A stretch of DNA of 64,000 nucleotides from Rahnella inusitata. GTDB taxonomy: Bacteria > Pseudomonadota > Gammaproteobacteria > Enterobacterales > Enterobacteriaceae. Below the pieces are notes generated by a model. The model saw only the letters and a list, made by a program, of their open reading frames with translations. It did not search any database and was not told where the DNA came from. Made by a program: the position numbers and the translations under genes. The first letter of the stretch is position 1; each line of letters starts with the position of its first letter. The stretch is from assembly GCF_003263515.1 (NCBI RefSeq), contig NZ_JYDE01000023.1, positions 26,238 through 90,237 on the forward strand, written 5' to 3'. Positions 26,667 through 36,164 of the stretch are shown piece after piece.

Positions 26667-27769
26667 ATGATTAAAAAATTAATTAAACACTTTGTCTTCA
26701 TCCTTTTAATCGCAATGTCTTTGAATACATCTTTTGCAGCGCCATTCACCGGAGGTGCAGATTCCAATCTGACCGGGGCCGCAGGTACGCTTATCGGCAC
26801 GGTTCCTTCTGTTTCTAATGCTTCGGGGGAAACCGGTAAAATCGATTTTATAAAAATGATAAACACGATCCCAGCCGCCAGTTATACGTGGGCGATAACG
26901 TAACTCTGTCGTGGAATTTAATCGACAGTGAAGGTGATGCCGATGACTCAGTATCTTCTGTTGTCTGGCGTTGCGATCATCCGCAAAAAGGGCAGCGTAT
27001 TTTGGCAACCGGCGTGGACAGTTACACCATTACCTCGAAGGATCTGGGTTGTTTTATCGGCATCAGTCTGCAACCCCAAACGTTAACCGGTGCCCCACGT
27101 GAAAACGATCTTCTGACGATAGACGACATCAGTAGTTACTATCAGGATGACAATATTGTTGATGGCCCTGTTGCTTTCAATCCGCATGCTATCACTATCA
27201 CCGAATACACCGTGGCTCCCGGCACCACACAAAGTAAGACTGTAGAAGCCGATCTCATTTTGCATACTGGCTGGAATGGCGCCAAATTACAGTTGGAAAC
27301 CGACAATGTGGCCTCTGAGGTGACCTGGAAAAGCAGTAATGAGGAGATTGCGACCGTTTCATCCAGCGGTCTGGTGACGTTCAAAGCAAAAGGCGCAGTG
27401 ACTTTCACGGTCAGTAATGGGGAAGCCACTAACAGGATTACGTTCAATCCCGACCTTTTCTATGTTTTCAGTACGGTAGAACGTACCTGGTATGAAGCTT
27501 CTGACTGGTGTGCGGAACAAGGATACAGCATGCCAGCAATCGGCCAGCTATCGACCGGGGCTAATAAAAGGGAGATACCTTTTGCTGCTTTGTGGCAGGA
27601 ATGGGGGAATGTTTCGGTAGAAGGAGCCAACGTTGCCGGGTATTTTTTCTGGTCTGGTACTGAATGGTCTCCCGGCTCGCTTCACGCGGATTATATGGAT
27701 ATCTCTGACGGTTACATTACGACAAACGGCAAATCATCCAAAAACGGTGCCGTGTGTCTGGTTCCTTAA
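26667..27769 (+). pseudogene. ZirU/SinI-like secreted protein with Big_2 and C-type-lectin-like domains, frameshifted
   Basis: Translation begins at ATG 26667 (AAGGATGGAG upstream) with a signal peptide ending near SFA-A. The N-terminal module, GTLIGTVPS, parallels GQLIGTVPV of the previous gene. This frame ends at 26903. The homologous continuation (VGDNVTLSWNLIDSEGDADD, matching the previous protein's PGDKITLNYTFSDSEGDVDN) is in the -1 frame and runs to 27769. Similarity in the new frame can be followed back to about 26843, beside ATAAAAATG. After it come a Big_2 bacterial Ig domain (VTWKSSNEEIATVSSSG) and a C-terminal intimin-D3/C-type-lectin-like domain (TWYEASDWC, LWQEWGNVS, FFWSGTEW, last Cys in AVCLVP). 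It is either a genuine pseudogene, a sequencing slip in the A-run, or slippage-dependent expression. Confidence 0.75.
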
Positions 27770-27777
27770 GGACGGGC

Positions 27778-27805
27778 ATTCCATGGGGCTTTTATCCCAT
27801 GGAAT
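27778..27805. terminator. hairpin between the island and tyrR
   Basis: ATTCCATGGG (27778-27787) and CCCATGGAAT (27796-27805) form a perfect 10-base stem with an 8-base loop. There is no strong T-run on either side. It sits in the 65-base gap between convergent genes. Confidence 0.55.
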
Positions 27806-27834
27806 GCAAAGATTACAGAACTTGCGTCACGATA

Positions 27835-29403
27835 TCACTCTTCGCTGCTGTCAGATTTTTTGCTGCTTAAGCCATATTCCCGCAATTTATTGGCAATCGC
27901 CGTGTGCGAGACGCCCAGACGTTTTGCCAGTTTTCGCGTACTTGGATAAGTCCGGTAAAGACGGGTCAGCACCGAGCGTTCGAAGCGCTTGCTGATGTCG
28001 TCGAGCGAACCGTTCAGCGCTTCCTCACCAATCGTCACTTCCGCATCAAAGTCCGGCAACACGATATCCTGCGGGCGCAGTTCGCCGCCTTCAAGCTGCG
28101 TAAGCGCGCGATAAATGGCGTTTTTCAGCTGACGGACGTTGCCCGGCCAGCCGTAGTGCGTCAGATAATTTGCCAGTTGCGAAGAGAGTTTCGGGCGCGG
28201 CATCCCCTGCTCGTCAGAGAAACGCGCCACAAACAGCTCGGTGAGCGGCATGACGTCAGCCGGCCTGTCGCGCAGCGGCGGCAGCGTCAAACTGAGGACG
28301 TTCAGACGGTAGTAAAGATCTTCACGGAATTCACCGCGCTGAACCAATTCCACCAGATTCTTCTGCGTGGCGCACATCACGCGTACGTCCACTTTCACCT
28401 CATGCTCTTCACCCACGCGGCGGAATGTACCGTCGTTAAGAAAGCGCAGCAGTTTGATCTGCATTCTCGGTGACATTTCACCGATTTCATCAAGCAGCAC
28501 CGAGCCGCCGTTGGCCTGTTCGAAGAAGCCTTTTTTGCCTTCAACCGCGTTCGGATAAGCACCGGCGGCATAACCGAACAGCTCGCTTTCTACCACGTCA
28601 TCCGGCAGTGACGCACAGTTCAGACCGAGGAACGGCTTTTTGCCGCGCGCGCTGCGCAGATGGCAGGCATGCGCCAGCAAATCTTTACCGGTGCCGGTAT
28701 CGCCGACAATCAGCAATGGCGCATCCAGCATCGCCAGTTTGCGCGCCTGATCCACAACCTGACGCATTTTGCCGCTTACCGCGACAATGTGATTGAATTC
28801 GCTGTCATCATTGACAGTCAGATCCTGCAACTGACGCCCCATGCGCGCAGCGGACTTCAGCATGATCACGGCACCCGCCATCACGCCGGTGCGCTCTTCG
28901 TCATCCATGTGGATCGGGGTCAGGTCCATCAGGAAATCCTGACTGCGGATCACCACACGTTCGCTGTGCGGCTGCGTGCTTTCATTTTCCAGCCAGCGCG
29001 TGACGTTGTAACCGGGGATCAGGTTTGCGGCGTTGTAAGTATGAATTTTGTCTTCATCGAGTTCGAACAGCGCCATCGCCGCCGGGTTGGCCTGCTCGAT
29101 TTTACCTTTCATATCAATGGAAAACACCGGTTCCGGCATGGACACCAGCAAAGCACGCAGTGCGCGATGCTCACGCTCAGAAGGCATGAACGGCACGGTG
29201 CGGACGTCAGTCACGCCGTCGATGCGGCGGATCTCCGCCATCAGGGCGCGAAAAGTATCGAAATCCAGTTGGGAAAAGTTCAGGTAAATACGGCCAATCG
29301 AGGCAATCTCGATGCCGCGCAAATCAATACTGCGTAAAACCAGTAAATCGAGGAGTTCACGGGTAAGACCCAAGCGGTCTTCGCAAAAAACTTCCAGACG
29401 CAT
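27835..29403 (-). CDS. tyrR: transcriptional regulator TyrR
   Basis: TyrR controls aromatic amino acid biosynthesis and transport genes in response to Tyr, Phe, Trp and ATP. The domains are an N-terminal ACT (MRLEVFCEDRLGLTREL), a PAS domain, and an AAA+ core with Walker A GDTGTGKD. A C-terminal Fis-like helix-turn-helix follows (RLGVSHTAIANKLREYGL). The sigma-54 contact loop GAFTGA is replaced by GAYPNA, as expected for TyrR, which works with sigma-70. The frame extends to 29517, but the conserved N-terminus starts at ATG 29403, giving 522 residues against 513 in E. coli. Confidence 0.96.
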   Translation of the reverse strand: MRLEVFCEDRLGLTRELLDLLVLRSIDLRGIEIASIGRIYLNFSQLDFDTFRALMAEIRRIDGVTDVRTVPFMPSEREHRALRALLVSMPEPVFSIDMKGKIEQANPAAMALFELDEDKIHTYNAANLIPGYNVTRWLENESTQPHSERVVIRSQDFLMDLTPIHMDDEERTGVMAGAVIMLKSAARMGRQLQDLTVNDDSEFNHIVAVSGKMRQVVDQARKLAMLDAPLLIVGDTGTGKDLLAHACHLRSARGKKPFLGLNCASLPDDVVESELFGYAAGAYPNAVEGKKGFFEQANGGSVLLDEIGEMSPRMQIKLLRFLNDGTFRRVGEEHEVKVDVRVMCATQKNLVELVQRGEFREDLYYRLNVLSLTLPPLRDRPADVMPLTELFVARFSDEQGMPRPKLSSQLANYLTHYGWPGNVRQLKNAIYRALTQLEGGELRPQDIVLPDFDAEVTIGEEALNGSLDDISKRFERSVLTRLYRTYPSTRKLAKRLGVSHTAIANKLREYGLSSKKSDSSEE

Positions 29404-29661
29404 CAGTGTTGACCTTTTTCTGCCGGTGCGGAAATCGCTGAGTGGCATAATACTCTTTCGTGTACAGCGTAAGAAGAGACTGTCACGAAAAGTTGACAAA
29501 ATAATTGTACAACTCAATCCGGATTGTCACAAAGTTTGGGCATGTTTTTTGCCGCAAAAACTCGGTTTGCTGACTTTTTCAGCAACGCACCGGTTTTCGC
29601 CATCCGCGCCTTTATCTGCTACTATCGCCCTTCTGATTTCATCGCCAAATGGTTCCCGACT

Positions 29662-30471
29662 ATGAAGTTTGTCTCCTTTAATATCAACGGATTGCGCGCC
29701 CGCCCGCATCAGCTCGCGGCAATTATCGAACAGCACCAGCCTGACGTCATTGGTTTACAAGAAACCAAAGTTCATGACGACATGTTCCCGCTGGAAGATG
29801 TAAGCCAGTACGGCTACCACGTCTTCTACCACGGCCAGAAAGGCCATTACGGCGTTGCCATGCTGACGAAACAGGAACCGGTTGCTGTACGCCGTGGTTT
29901 CCCTGGCGATGACGAAGAGTCTCAGCGCCGCATCATCATGGCCGATATCGAAACGCCGCAGGGCATTCTGACCGTCATCAACGGCTACTTCCCGCAGGGC
30001 GAAAGCCGTGACCATCCGACCAAATTCCCGGCTAAAGAGAAGTTCTACCGCGATTTGCAGGATTATCTGAACACCAGCCTGTCGGTCAATAATCCGGTTG
30101 TGGTCATGGGCGACGTAAATATCAGCCCGACCGATCTCGACATCGGTATTGGTGAAGATAGCCGCAAACGCTGGCTGCGCACCGGCAAATGCTCCTTCCT
30201 GCCGGAAGAGCGTGAGTGGATGGAACGCCTGAAAGGCTGGGGATTGATTGACACTTTCCGCGCTGCAAATCCGGACACCGCGGATAAATATTCATGGTTC
30301 GACTACCGCTCACGCGGTTTTGACGAAAACCGTGGTCTGCGTATCGATCTGATCATGGCGAGCACGCCGCTGGCGTCGCGCTGTATTGAAACCGGTATTG
30401 ATTACGATATCCGTGGTATGGAAAAACCGTCTGACCACGCGCCAATCTGGGCGACGTTTGACCTGAAATAA
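29662..30471 (+). CDS. xthA: exonuclease III
   Basis: XthA is the major AP endonuclease and 3' exonuclease of base excision repair. The 269 residues from [18 protein letters not shown] keep the EEP-family catalytic motifs: [21 protein letters not shown], and the terminal RIDLIMAS and SDHAP. The open frame begins at 29524, but the conserved protein begins at ATG 29662. Its stop codon overlaps the nudG start by one base (TAATG), so the two repair genes are translationally coupled. Confidence 0.96.
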   Translation: MKFVSFNINGLRARPHQLAAIIEQHQPDVIGLQETKVHDDMFPLEDVSQYGYHVFYHGQKGHYGVAMLTKQEPVAVRRGFPGDDEESQRRIIMADIETPQGILTVINGYFPQGESRDHPTKFPAKEKFYRDLQDYLNTSLSVNNPVVVMGDVNISPTDLDIGIGEDSRKRWLRTGKCSFLPEEREWMERLKGWGLIDTFRAANPDTADKYSWFDYRSRGFDENRGLRIDLIMASTPLASRCIETGIDYDIRGMEKPSDHAPIWATFDLK

Positions 30472-30872
30472 TGCCGGTGAAAACGATCGACGTGGTGGCC
30501 GCACTGATTGAGCGCAACGGCGAATTGCTGCTCGCACGCCGTGATGCCTCAAGCGATCAGGCCGGTTTGTGGGAGTTCCCCGGCGGGAAAGTCGAAGCCG
30601 GGGAAAGCCAGCAGGCCGCACTGGTGCGGGAGTTGCAGGAAGAGATGGGGATTACGGCGACGGTAGAAGAGTTCGTCGCCACCAGCGAACTGCAACAACC
30701 TCAGCGTCTGATCCGTCTGCACGGGTGGCGCGTAAGCGGTTTCAGCGGCGTGATTAGGTTACAGTGTCACTCTGAAATCCGCTGGGTATCGCCTGCTGAC
30801 GTGATGTCGTTTGAACTGGCACCGGCAGATATTCCGCTCATCGACCAATATCTGAAACGATTTTCCGGCTGA
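30471..30872 (+). CDS. nudG: CTP pyrophosphohydrolase NudG (Nudix)
   Basis: This 133-residue Nudix hydrolase has the box GGKVEAGESQQAALVRELQEEMG intact at about residues 38-60. The motif just before it, GLWEFPGGK, is typical of the MutT/NudG subgroup, which hydrolyses CTP, dCTP and oxidised or methylated pyrimidine nucleotides. Overlap with xthA suggests a shared role in protecting DNA from oxidative damage. In E. coli nudG lies in the same region but is not fused to the xthA transcript. It ends before a strong terminator at 30891. Confidence 0.93.
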   Translation: MPVKTIDVVAALIERNGELLLARRDASSDQAGLWEFPGGKVEAGESQQAALVRELQEEMGITATVEEFVATSELQQPQRLIRLHGWRVSGFSGVIRLQCHSEIRWVSPADVMSFELAPADIPLIDQYLKRFSG

Positions 30873-30890
30873 AGGGATAGATCGAATAAA

Positions 30891-30927
30891 AAAAGGCGCG
30901 GACTGATTTCAGTACCGCGCCTTTTTT
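30891..30927. terminator. bidirectional terminator between nudG and ynjH
   Basis: AAAAGGCGCGG (30891-30901) pairs with CCGCGCCTTTT (30915-30925). T-runs occur on both strands, and the flanking genes are convergent. Confidence 0.88.
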
Positions 30928-30942
30928 GTCTGTGTACAGTGC

Positions 30943-31254
30943 TTACTTCTTCAGCACTTCCCACTTCAGTTCGTTGGTGCCGACCACGTTGGGATCGCGC
31001 ACGCATTGCAGTACTACGCTGTCGGCGGTAACGACCGCGCCCTCGCTGTAGCTCTGGTTATTATAAACGCAGCAGTTGTGGCAGGTCGGCGCCGCGTTGT
31101 TGTTATTGTTACCACTGTTTTCCCAGATTTGCGGCGGCAGCGGCACGACAACGTCTGCACCGTTATTGAAACCGGTGCGGTTTGCCATTGCCGGTGTCGT
31201 CAGTAAAGCAGAGCCGGTCAGTAAAACCATCAGCACTTTTTTGAGATTATTCAT
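30943..31254 (-). CDS. ynjH: DUF1496 protein YnjH
   Basis: The 103-residue exported protein has a signal peptide ([20 protein letters not shown], cleavage near AMA-N). The mature domain is Cys-rich ([16 protein letters not shown] and [13 protein letters not shown]), the DUF1496 pattern of E. coli YnjH. The frame opens at 31410 inside topB, but ATG 31254 has AAGGAAG upstream and begins the signal peptide. It overlaps the topB stop by eight bases, so it is coupled to topB. In E. coli gdhA and ynjI lie between these genes; here they are absent. Function is unknown. Confidence 0.88.
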   Translation of the reverse strand: MNNLKKVLMVLLTGSALLTTPAMANRTGFNNGADVVVPLPPQIWENSGNNNNNAAPTCHNCCVYNNQSYSEGAVVTADSVVLQCVRDPNVVGTNELKWEVLKK

Positions 31255-33196
31255 CACTGTTTGCTTCCTTTCCTTTGGTGCTCGCTTTGCGGCGTTTAGG
31301 GGCGCTTTTGCCTTTCGCCGCAGCGCCCGCCGGTTTGGAAGGCAGGCTGCGAAATGCTGAAGACACCCGATTCGTTTTGGCCTGCATAATGAGATTCTGC
31401 AACGTCGCAACCAGCGGTTGCATGAAATCCTGATAACGGCAGTTCTTTTCGCTGATACGCGTCAGGGTCGATTCCCAGTCGGCGGTCATGTCAGGCCGCC
31501 CGGCGATGTCCGGCAACGAGTGAATAAGCGCCCGGCCTGTATCACTGGAATGAATGTAGCGTCCTTTCTTATACAAAAACTCCCGACGAAACAGCAGCTC
31601 GATAATCCCGGCGCGTGTTGCTTCCGTGCCCAGTCCGTCGGTGGCGCGCAGTATTTTCTTCAGCGCTTTATCCTGCACAAATCGCGCAATCCCGGTCATG
31701 GCGGAAAGCAGTGTCGCATCGGTGAAAGGCCGCGGTGGCTGCGTCTGACGCTCCACCACTTCACCGCGCTCACAGAGTAATTCATCGCCCTTCGCCACCA
31801 CCGGCAGCGGCGTGCCTTCATTCTCTTCATCCCGCTCTTTGCTGCCCAGCAGCGTCCGCCAGCCCGCTTCGGCCAGAAAACGCGCCTTGGCGATAAACTT
31901 GCCCCCGGCGATATCCAGATCGATAACACATTTGCGGTAAACCGCGTCCGGGCAGAACTGCATCAGATACTGACGTGCCACCAGGCCATAAATCTTTTGT
32001 TCATTATCGGTCAGATTCACTTTGCTGCTGCGTGCAGTCGGAATGATCGCGTGGTGGGCATCGACCTTCTTATCGTCCCAGCAGCGGTTACGAATATCCG
32101 TGTCCATCGCCGCCTGCGGCATCAGATCAGGCTGATGAACGCCGATGGCGTTGAGCACTGCATGACGCCCCGCAAAGTGCTCCTCAGGAAGGTATCGGCT
32201 GTCGGAGCGCGGATACGTAATCAATTTGTGCGTTTCGTACAATTTCTGGCAAATATCCAGAATCTGCTGCGCACTCAGACCGAACGCTTTCGAGCCTTCG
32301 ATCTGTAAGGTGGAGAGTGAAAACGGCAGCGGCGCGATGTCATTTTCACGTTTGTCATTATAGCCGGTGACGATTGCCGGCTGGCCGCCGATCCGCGCCA
32401 CCACGTGATCGGCCAGCGGACGGTGCAGTAAACGCCCTTCTTCGTCCTGATAAGGTTCGCAGGATTCGCTCGGCTGCCACAGCGCCACAAAACGCTCGTC
32501 GGCAGGCGTCACGATGTGCGCCTTCACTTCGAAGAAATCTTTAGGCACGAAGTTTTCGATATCTTCATCACGGCGCACCACCAGCCCGAGCACCGGCGTC
32601 TGCACGCGGCCAACGGAAAGCACCCCATTGTAACCGGCATTGCGGCCAAGAATTGTGTAAGCGCGGGTCATATTGATGCCGTACAGCCAGTCGGCGCGGG
32701 CGCGGGCCAGCGCCGATACACACAGCGGAATGAAATCGCGGTTATCACGCAGACGGTCGATCGCCCGTTCCACCGCCTGCGGGTTGAGATCGTTAATCAG
32801 ACAACGTTGGGTGGCGTGGCGTTTTTCCGGCGTAAGCTCCAGATAATCCAGCACTTCATCCACCAGCAACTGCCCTTCGCGATCCGGGTCACCGGCGTGA
32901 ACTACCTGCGAGGCTTCCTGTAATAAGCGTTTGATGACGTTGAGCTGTTTGGCGACAGAGGAACGCGGCTGAAGCTGCCATTTTTCAGGAATGATCGGCA
33001 GATCGGCCAGTGACCAGCGCGCATAGCGGCTGTCGTAGGCGTCCGGCTGAGCCTGTTCGAGTAAGTGGCCGACGCACCAGGTGACCACCTGATCGTTACC
33101 GCAGGCAATGTAACCGTCGCCGCGACGGTGAGGTTTAGGCAGAACGTCCGCAATCGCGCGGGCAAGGCTGGGTTTTTCGGCAATGAACAGGCGCAT
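31247..33196 (-). CDS. topB: DNA topoisomerase III
   Basis: This is a type IA topoisomerase of 649 residues that decatenates replication and recombination intermediates. It begins [20 protein letters not shown] (TOPRIM). The catalytic tyrosine lies in [13 protein letters not shown], and GRVQTPVLG is present. A Lys/Arg/Ala-rich tail forms the C-terminus, as in E. coli TopB. The start overlaps the stop of a possible 19-codon ORF. The usual upstream neighbour selD is not present in this window. Confidence 0.97.
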   Translation of the reverse strand: MRLFIAEKPSLARAIADVLPKPHRRGDGYIACGNDQVVTWCVGHLLEQAQPDAYDSRYARWSLADLPIIPEKWQLQPRSSVAKQLNVIKRLLQEASQVVHAGDPDREGQLLVDEVLDYLELTPEKRHATQRCLINDLNPQAVERAIDRLRDNRDFIPLCVSALARARADWLYGINMTRAYTILGRNAGYNGVLSVGRVQTPVLGLVVRRDEDIENFVPKDFFEVKAHIVTPADERFVALWQPSESCEPYQDEEGRLLHRPLADHVVARIGGQPAIVTGYNDKRENDIAPLPFSLSTLQIEGSKAFGLSAQQILDICQKLYETHKLITYPRSDSRYLPEEHFAGRHAVLNAIGVHQPDLMPQAAMDTDIRNRCWDDKKVDAHHAIIPTARSSKVNLTDNEQKIYGLVARQYLMQFCPDAVYRKCVIDLDIAGGKFIAKARFLAEAGWRTLLGSKERDEENEGTPLPVVAKGDELLCERGEVVERQTQPPRPFTDATLLSAMTGIARFVQDKALKKILRATDGLGTEATRAGIIELLFRREFLYKKGRYIHSSDTGRALIHSLPDIAGRPDMTADWESTLTRISEKNCRYQDFMQPLVATLQNLIMQAKTNRVSSAFRSLPSKPAGAAAKGKSAPKRRKASTKGKEANSDE

Positions 33197-33255
33197 TAAA
33201 CGGCACCCGTCAGCGGCGCAGCGCCGGTCAGTGTGATCGCCACTCCCATTTTCAT
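33196..33255 (-). CDS. possible 19-residue leader ORF coupled to topB
   Basis: An ATG at 33255 preceded by AAGGATGG opens a frame encoding [19 protein letters not shown]. It ends in TAA, which overlaps the topB ATG as TAATG. The good ribosome site and the overlap suggest translational coupling. The GC-rich part also forms a hairpin (CGGCGCTGCGCCG). It may be a leader peptide, an attenuator, or chance. Confidence 0.35.
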   Translation of the reverse strand: MKMGVAITLTGAAPLTGAV

Positions 33256-33434
33256 CGTCCCATCCTTCATTAACTACGTCCTCATCATAAAGATGGTGGC
33301 TATGTTAGCCGCTGGCGGCAGAATTAGTAAGACGAAGAGAGACATCTGAGAACGCGGTCGCTCATTAAGCCAGCAAAAAACCGGTTTAATCAGAAAACGC
33401 TGAGTCAAACCGGCAATTGCCAGAGCTTGTGCTT

Positions 33435-33986
33435 TTAGAAATGTGACACGAATGGCGTGCTGTCGACCGGAATAATTTGCAGACTCGCTTTCAGCTGAGG
33501 CGTACCGAGATACAAGAAACCGACGATTTTATCGTTCTCGCCGCATTTGAATGCGCGGCGAACGTCCGGGTGATCGGTCCACGCACCGCTGCGCCAGATT
33601 CCGTTGAATCCCTGCGCCAGCGCGGCCATCTGCATCGCCTGCACGGCACAACCGGCGGACAGCAACTGTTCCCACTGCGGGACTTTCGCGCTCTCTTTGC
33701 AGGCGGCAATCACTGTGATAATTTGCGGCGCGCGAAGCGGTGCCTGCGTGGCTTTCTCGATGGCCTTTTCGTCGGCGCCGTCTTTGATGGCAGCCGCGCG
33801 CAACAGCTCGCTAAACCGTACCAGACCGTCGTTTTCTGCAATCACAAAACGCCACGGCTGTAAGGCCCCGTGATCCGGCGCGCGTAGCCCGGCATTAATA
33901 ATATTTTGCAACGCCTGGCCGGACGGCGCAGGCGCTGCCAGACGGGAAGCAGAACGGCGGTTAAGTAATAAATCTAAAGCATCCAT
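33435..33986 (-). CDS. ydjA: nitroreductase-family protein YdjA
   Basis: This is a small FMN-dependent nitroreductase fold of 183 residues. The flavin-contacting N-terminus RRSASRL and the [13 protein letters not shown] segment are as in E. coli YdjA. It acts in the cytosol as a homodimer, and the physiological substrate is not established. The gene lies between topB and sppA as in E. coli, except that selD is missing beside it. Confidence 0.92.
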   Translation of the reverse strand: MDALDLLLNRRSASRLAAPAPSGQALQNIINAGLRAPDHGALQPWRFVIAENDGLVRFSELLRAAAIKDGADEKAIEKATQAPLRAPQIITVIAACKESAKVPQWEQLLSAGCAVQAMQMAALAQGFNGIWRSGAWTDHPDVRRAFKCGENDKIVGFLYLGTPQLKASLQIIPVDSTPFVSHF

Positions 33987-34176
33987 TGAAATCTCCTGAG
34001 CAGAACTGAGAATAATTGCTATTAACCTTACGTTAACATAGGCGCCCCGCCATTTTCCAACTGCCTTTGGGGTTTCGGAGAATGACGCACCGCCAAATTC
34101 TGAAATGATTTAAAGCTGACTTTTTTCCGGCGGGTCATTAGGATAGCGATACTTTTCCCGTCTTGTTGGAGAGACC

Positions 34177-36030
34177 ATGCGCACATTGTGGCGAATTATC
34201 GCCGGTTTTTTTAAGTGGACCTGGCGTCTTCTTAATTTCGTCCGAGAATTTATTCTCAACGTATTTCTTATAGTGATCATTTTGGCCGGTGTTGGCATCT
34301 GGTACGCCGTGCAGGATAAACCTGTTGATGCTACCAAAGGCGCGTTGCTGGTTGACCTCAGCGGTTCCGTGGTCGATAAGCCTTCGGTCAATAATAAAGT
34401 GCGCCAGTGGGGGCGCGAACTGCTGGGCACCTCGAGCAGCCGTTTGCAGGAAAACGCCCTGTTTGATCTGGTCGATACCATTCGTGCCGCTAAAGATGAC
34501 AAAAACATCACCGGTATGGTGTTGCAACTGACTGATTTCACCGGCACCGATCAGGCGTCGATGCAATACATTGGCAAGGCGCTGCGTGAATTCCGTGATG
34601 CGGGCAAACCGATTTACGCTATTGATGACAGCTACAACCAGTCGCAATACTATCTGGCCAGCTACGCCAACAAGATCTACCTCTCGCCGCAGGGCGCAGT
34701 CGATCTGCACGGTTTTGCCACCAATAATCTTTACTACAAAACGTTGCTGGATAAGCTGAAAGTCACCACCAATATCTTCCGCGTCGGGACGTACAAATCC
34801 GCCGTGGAGCCGTTGATTCGTGACGATATGTCCCCGGCGGCCCGTGAAGCAGACAGCCGCTGGGTCGGCGGATTGTGGACCAATTATCTGAACACCGTTT
34901 CCGCCAACCGTCAGATCACGCCAGAGCAACTGTTCCCTGGTGCAGCAGGCGTTCTGGCCGGTATGCAGGCCACCGGCGGCGATATGGCGCAGTACGCGCT
35001 GAAAGCCAAACTGGTGGATTCGCTGGCATCCCGTACCGAAGCGGAAAACGATATGGTGAAAGCGTTTGGCTGGAATAAAACCACCAAAGACTTCAACTAC
35101 ACCAGCATCTACGATTATTCGCCGAAACCAAAACCGGACAATAACGATCCGCAAATCGCGGTGATCTTCGCGACCGGCGCGATCAACGACGGTGAAGAGC
35201 AACCGGGCGCGGTGGGCGGCGATACCACCGCACAGCAAATTCGCGAAGCCCGTCTGGATCCGAAAGTGAAAGCGATTGTGTTCCGTGTTAACAGCCCTGG
35301 CGGCAGCGTCAGTGCCTCCGAGGTGATCCGCTCTGAACTTGCCGCTGCGAAAGCCGCCGGTAAACCGGTAGTGGTTTCGATGGGTGGCATGGCGGCTTCA
35401 GGCGGTTACTGGATTTCCACACCAGCCAACTACATCATCGCCAGCCCGAGCACACTGACCGGTTCCATCGGTATCTTTGGGGTGATCAACACGTATCAGA
35501 ACACGCTGGATTACGCCGGTGTGCACACTGATGGCGTGGCGACCTCCCCGCTGGCGGATATCGCGTCTACCAAAGCGTTGCCGCCGGAATTCTCGCAGAT
35601 GATGCAGCTTAACATCGAGAACGGGTATAAAACTTTCCTCGGCCTGGTAGCAGATTCGCGTCACAAAACGCCTGAGCAGATAGACCAGATCGCACAGGGT
35701 CATGTCTGGATTGGTTCAGATGCCAAAGCTAACGGACTGGTGGATGAGCTGGGTGATTTCGATGACGCAGTGAAGAAAGCCGCTGAGCTGGCGAAACTGC
35801 CAAAATGGCAACTGAACTGGTACGTCAGCGAACCAAGCCTGAGCGATTTGGTGTTCTCGCAGGTGAGCGCCTCCGTTCACGCCATGCTGCCTGCCGTGGT
35901 TCAGGCTTATCTGCCTGCGCCGGTAAGCAAAATGGCGATGGAACTGAAATCTCAGGCTGATCTGTTCAATAACATGAACGATCCGCAAAACCGTTATGCG
36001 CTTTGCCTGACCTGCGGTGATGTGAAATAA
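34177..36030 (+). CDS. sppA: signal peptide peptidase SppA (protease IV)
   Basis: SppA is a membrane-anchored Ser/Lys protease that degrades cleaved signal peptides. The 617 residues contain one N-terminal membrane anchor (about 25-45) facing the periplasm and two tandem S49 domains. The catalytic Lys207 (GTYKSAVEP) and Ser408 ([10 protein letters not shown]) are at the positions expected from E. coli (209 and 409). GGAGAG precedes the ATG. A terminator follows at 36055. Confidence 0.96.
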   Translation: MRTLWRIIAGFFKWTWRLLNFVREFILNVFLIVIILAGVGIWYAVQDKPVDATKGALLVDLSGSVVDKPSVNNKVRQWGRELLGTSSSRLQENALFDLVDTIRAAKDDKNITGMVLQLTDFTGTDQASMQYIGKALREFRDAGKPIYAIDDSYNQSQYYLASYANKIYLSPQGAVDLHGFATNNLYYKTLLDKLKVTTNIFRVGTYKSAVEPLIRDDMSPAAREADSRWVGGLWTNYLNTVSANRQITPEQLFPGAAGVLAGMQATGGDMAQYALKAKLVDSLASRTEAENDMVKAFGWNKTTKDFNYTSIYDYSPKPKPDNNDPQIAVIFATGAINDGEEQPGAVGGDTTAQQIREARLDPKVKAIVFRVNSPGGSVSASEVIRSELAAAKAAGKPVVVSMGGMAASGGYWISTPANYIIASPSTLTGSIGIFGVINTYQNTLDYAGVHTDGVATSPLADIASTKALPPEFSQMMQLNIENGYKTFLGLVADSRHKTPEQIDQIAQGHVWIGSDAKANGLVDELGDFDDAVKKAAELAKLPKWQLNWYVSEPSLSDLVFSQVSASVHAMLPAVVQAYLPAPVSKMAMELKSQADLFNNMNDPQNRYALCLTCGDVK

Positions 36031-36054
36031 CGTTCATTTAAACCGCTAACAGCC

Positions 36055-36090
36055 AGCCCGGAGCCTCGCAGAGAGCCTCCGGGCTTTTTT
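36055..36090 (+). terminator. terminator of sppA
   Basis: AGCCCGGAG (36055-36063) pairs with CTCCGGGCT (36077-36085), followed by six T. Confidence 0.88.
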
Positions 36091-36164
36091 ATGGTGGGAC
36101 ACAGGCGGCGAAATCTTTATACTCAGCGCAGTTGCTTTCATCTTTCTGAATAAGAACATCTTCG

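Noticed and set aside
34138..35238. 366-codon minus-strand frame opposite sppA
   Set aside because: It is a long antisense shadow of a GC-rich gene. SppA on the plus strand has both catalytic residues and full length.
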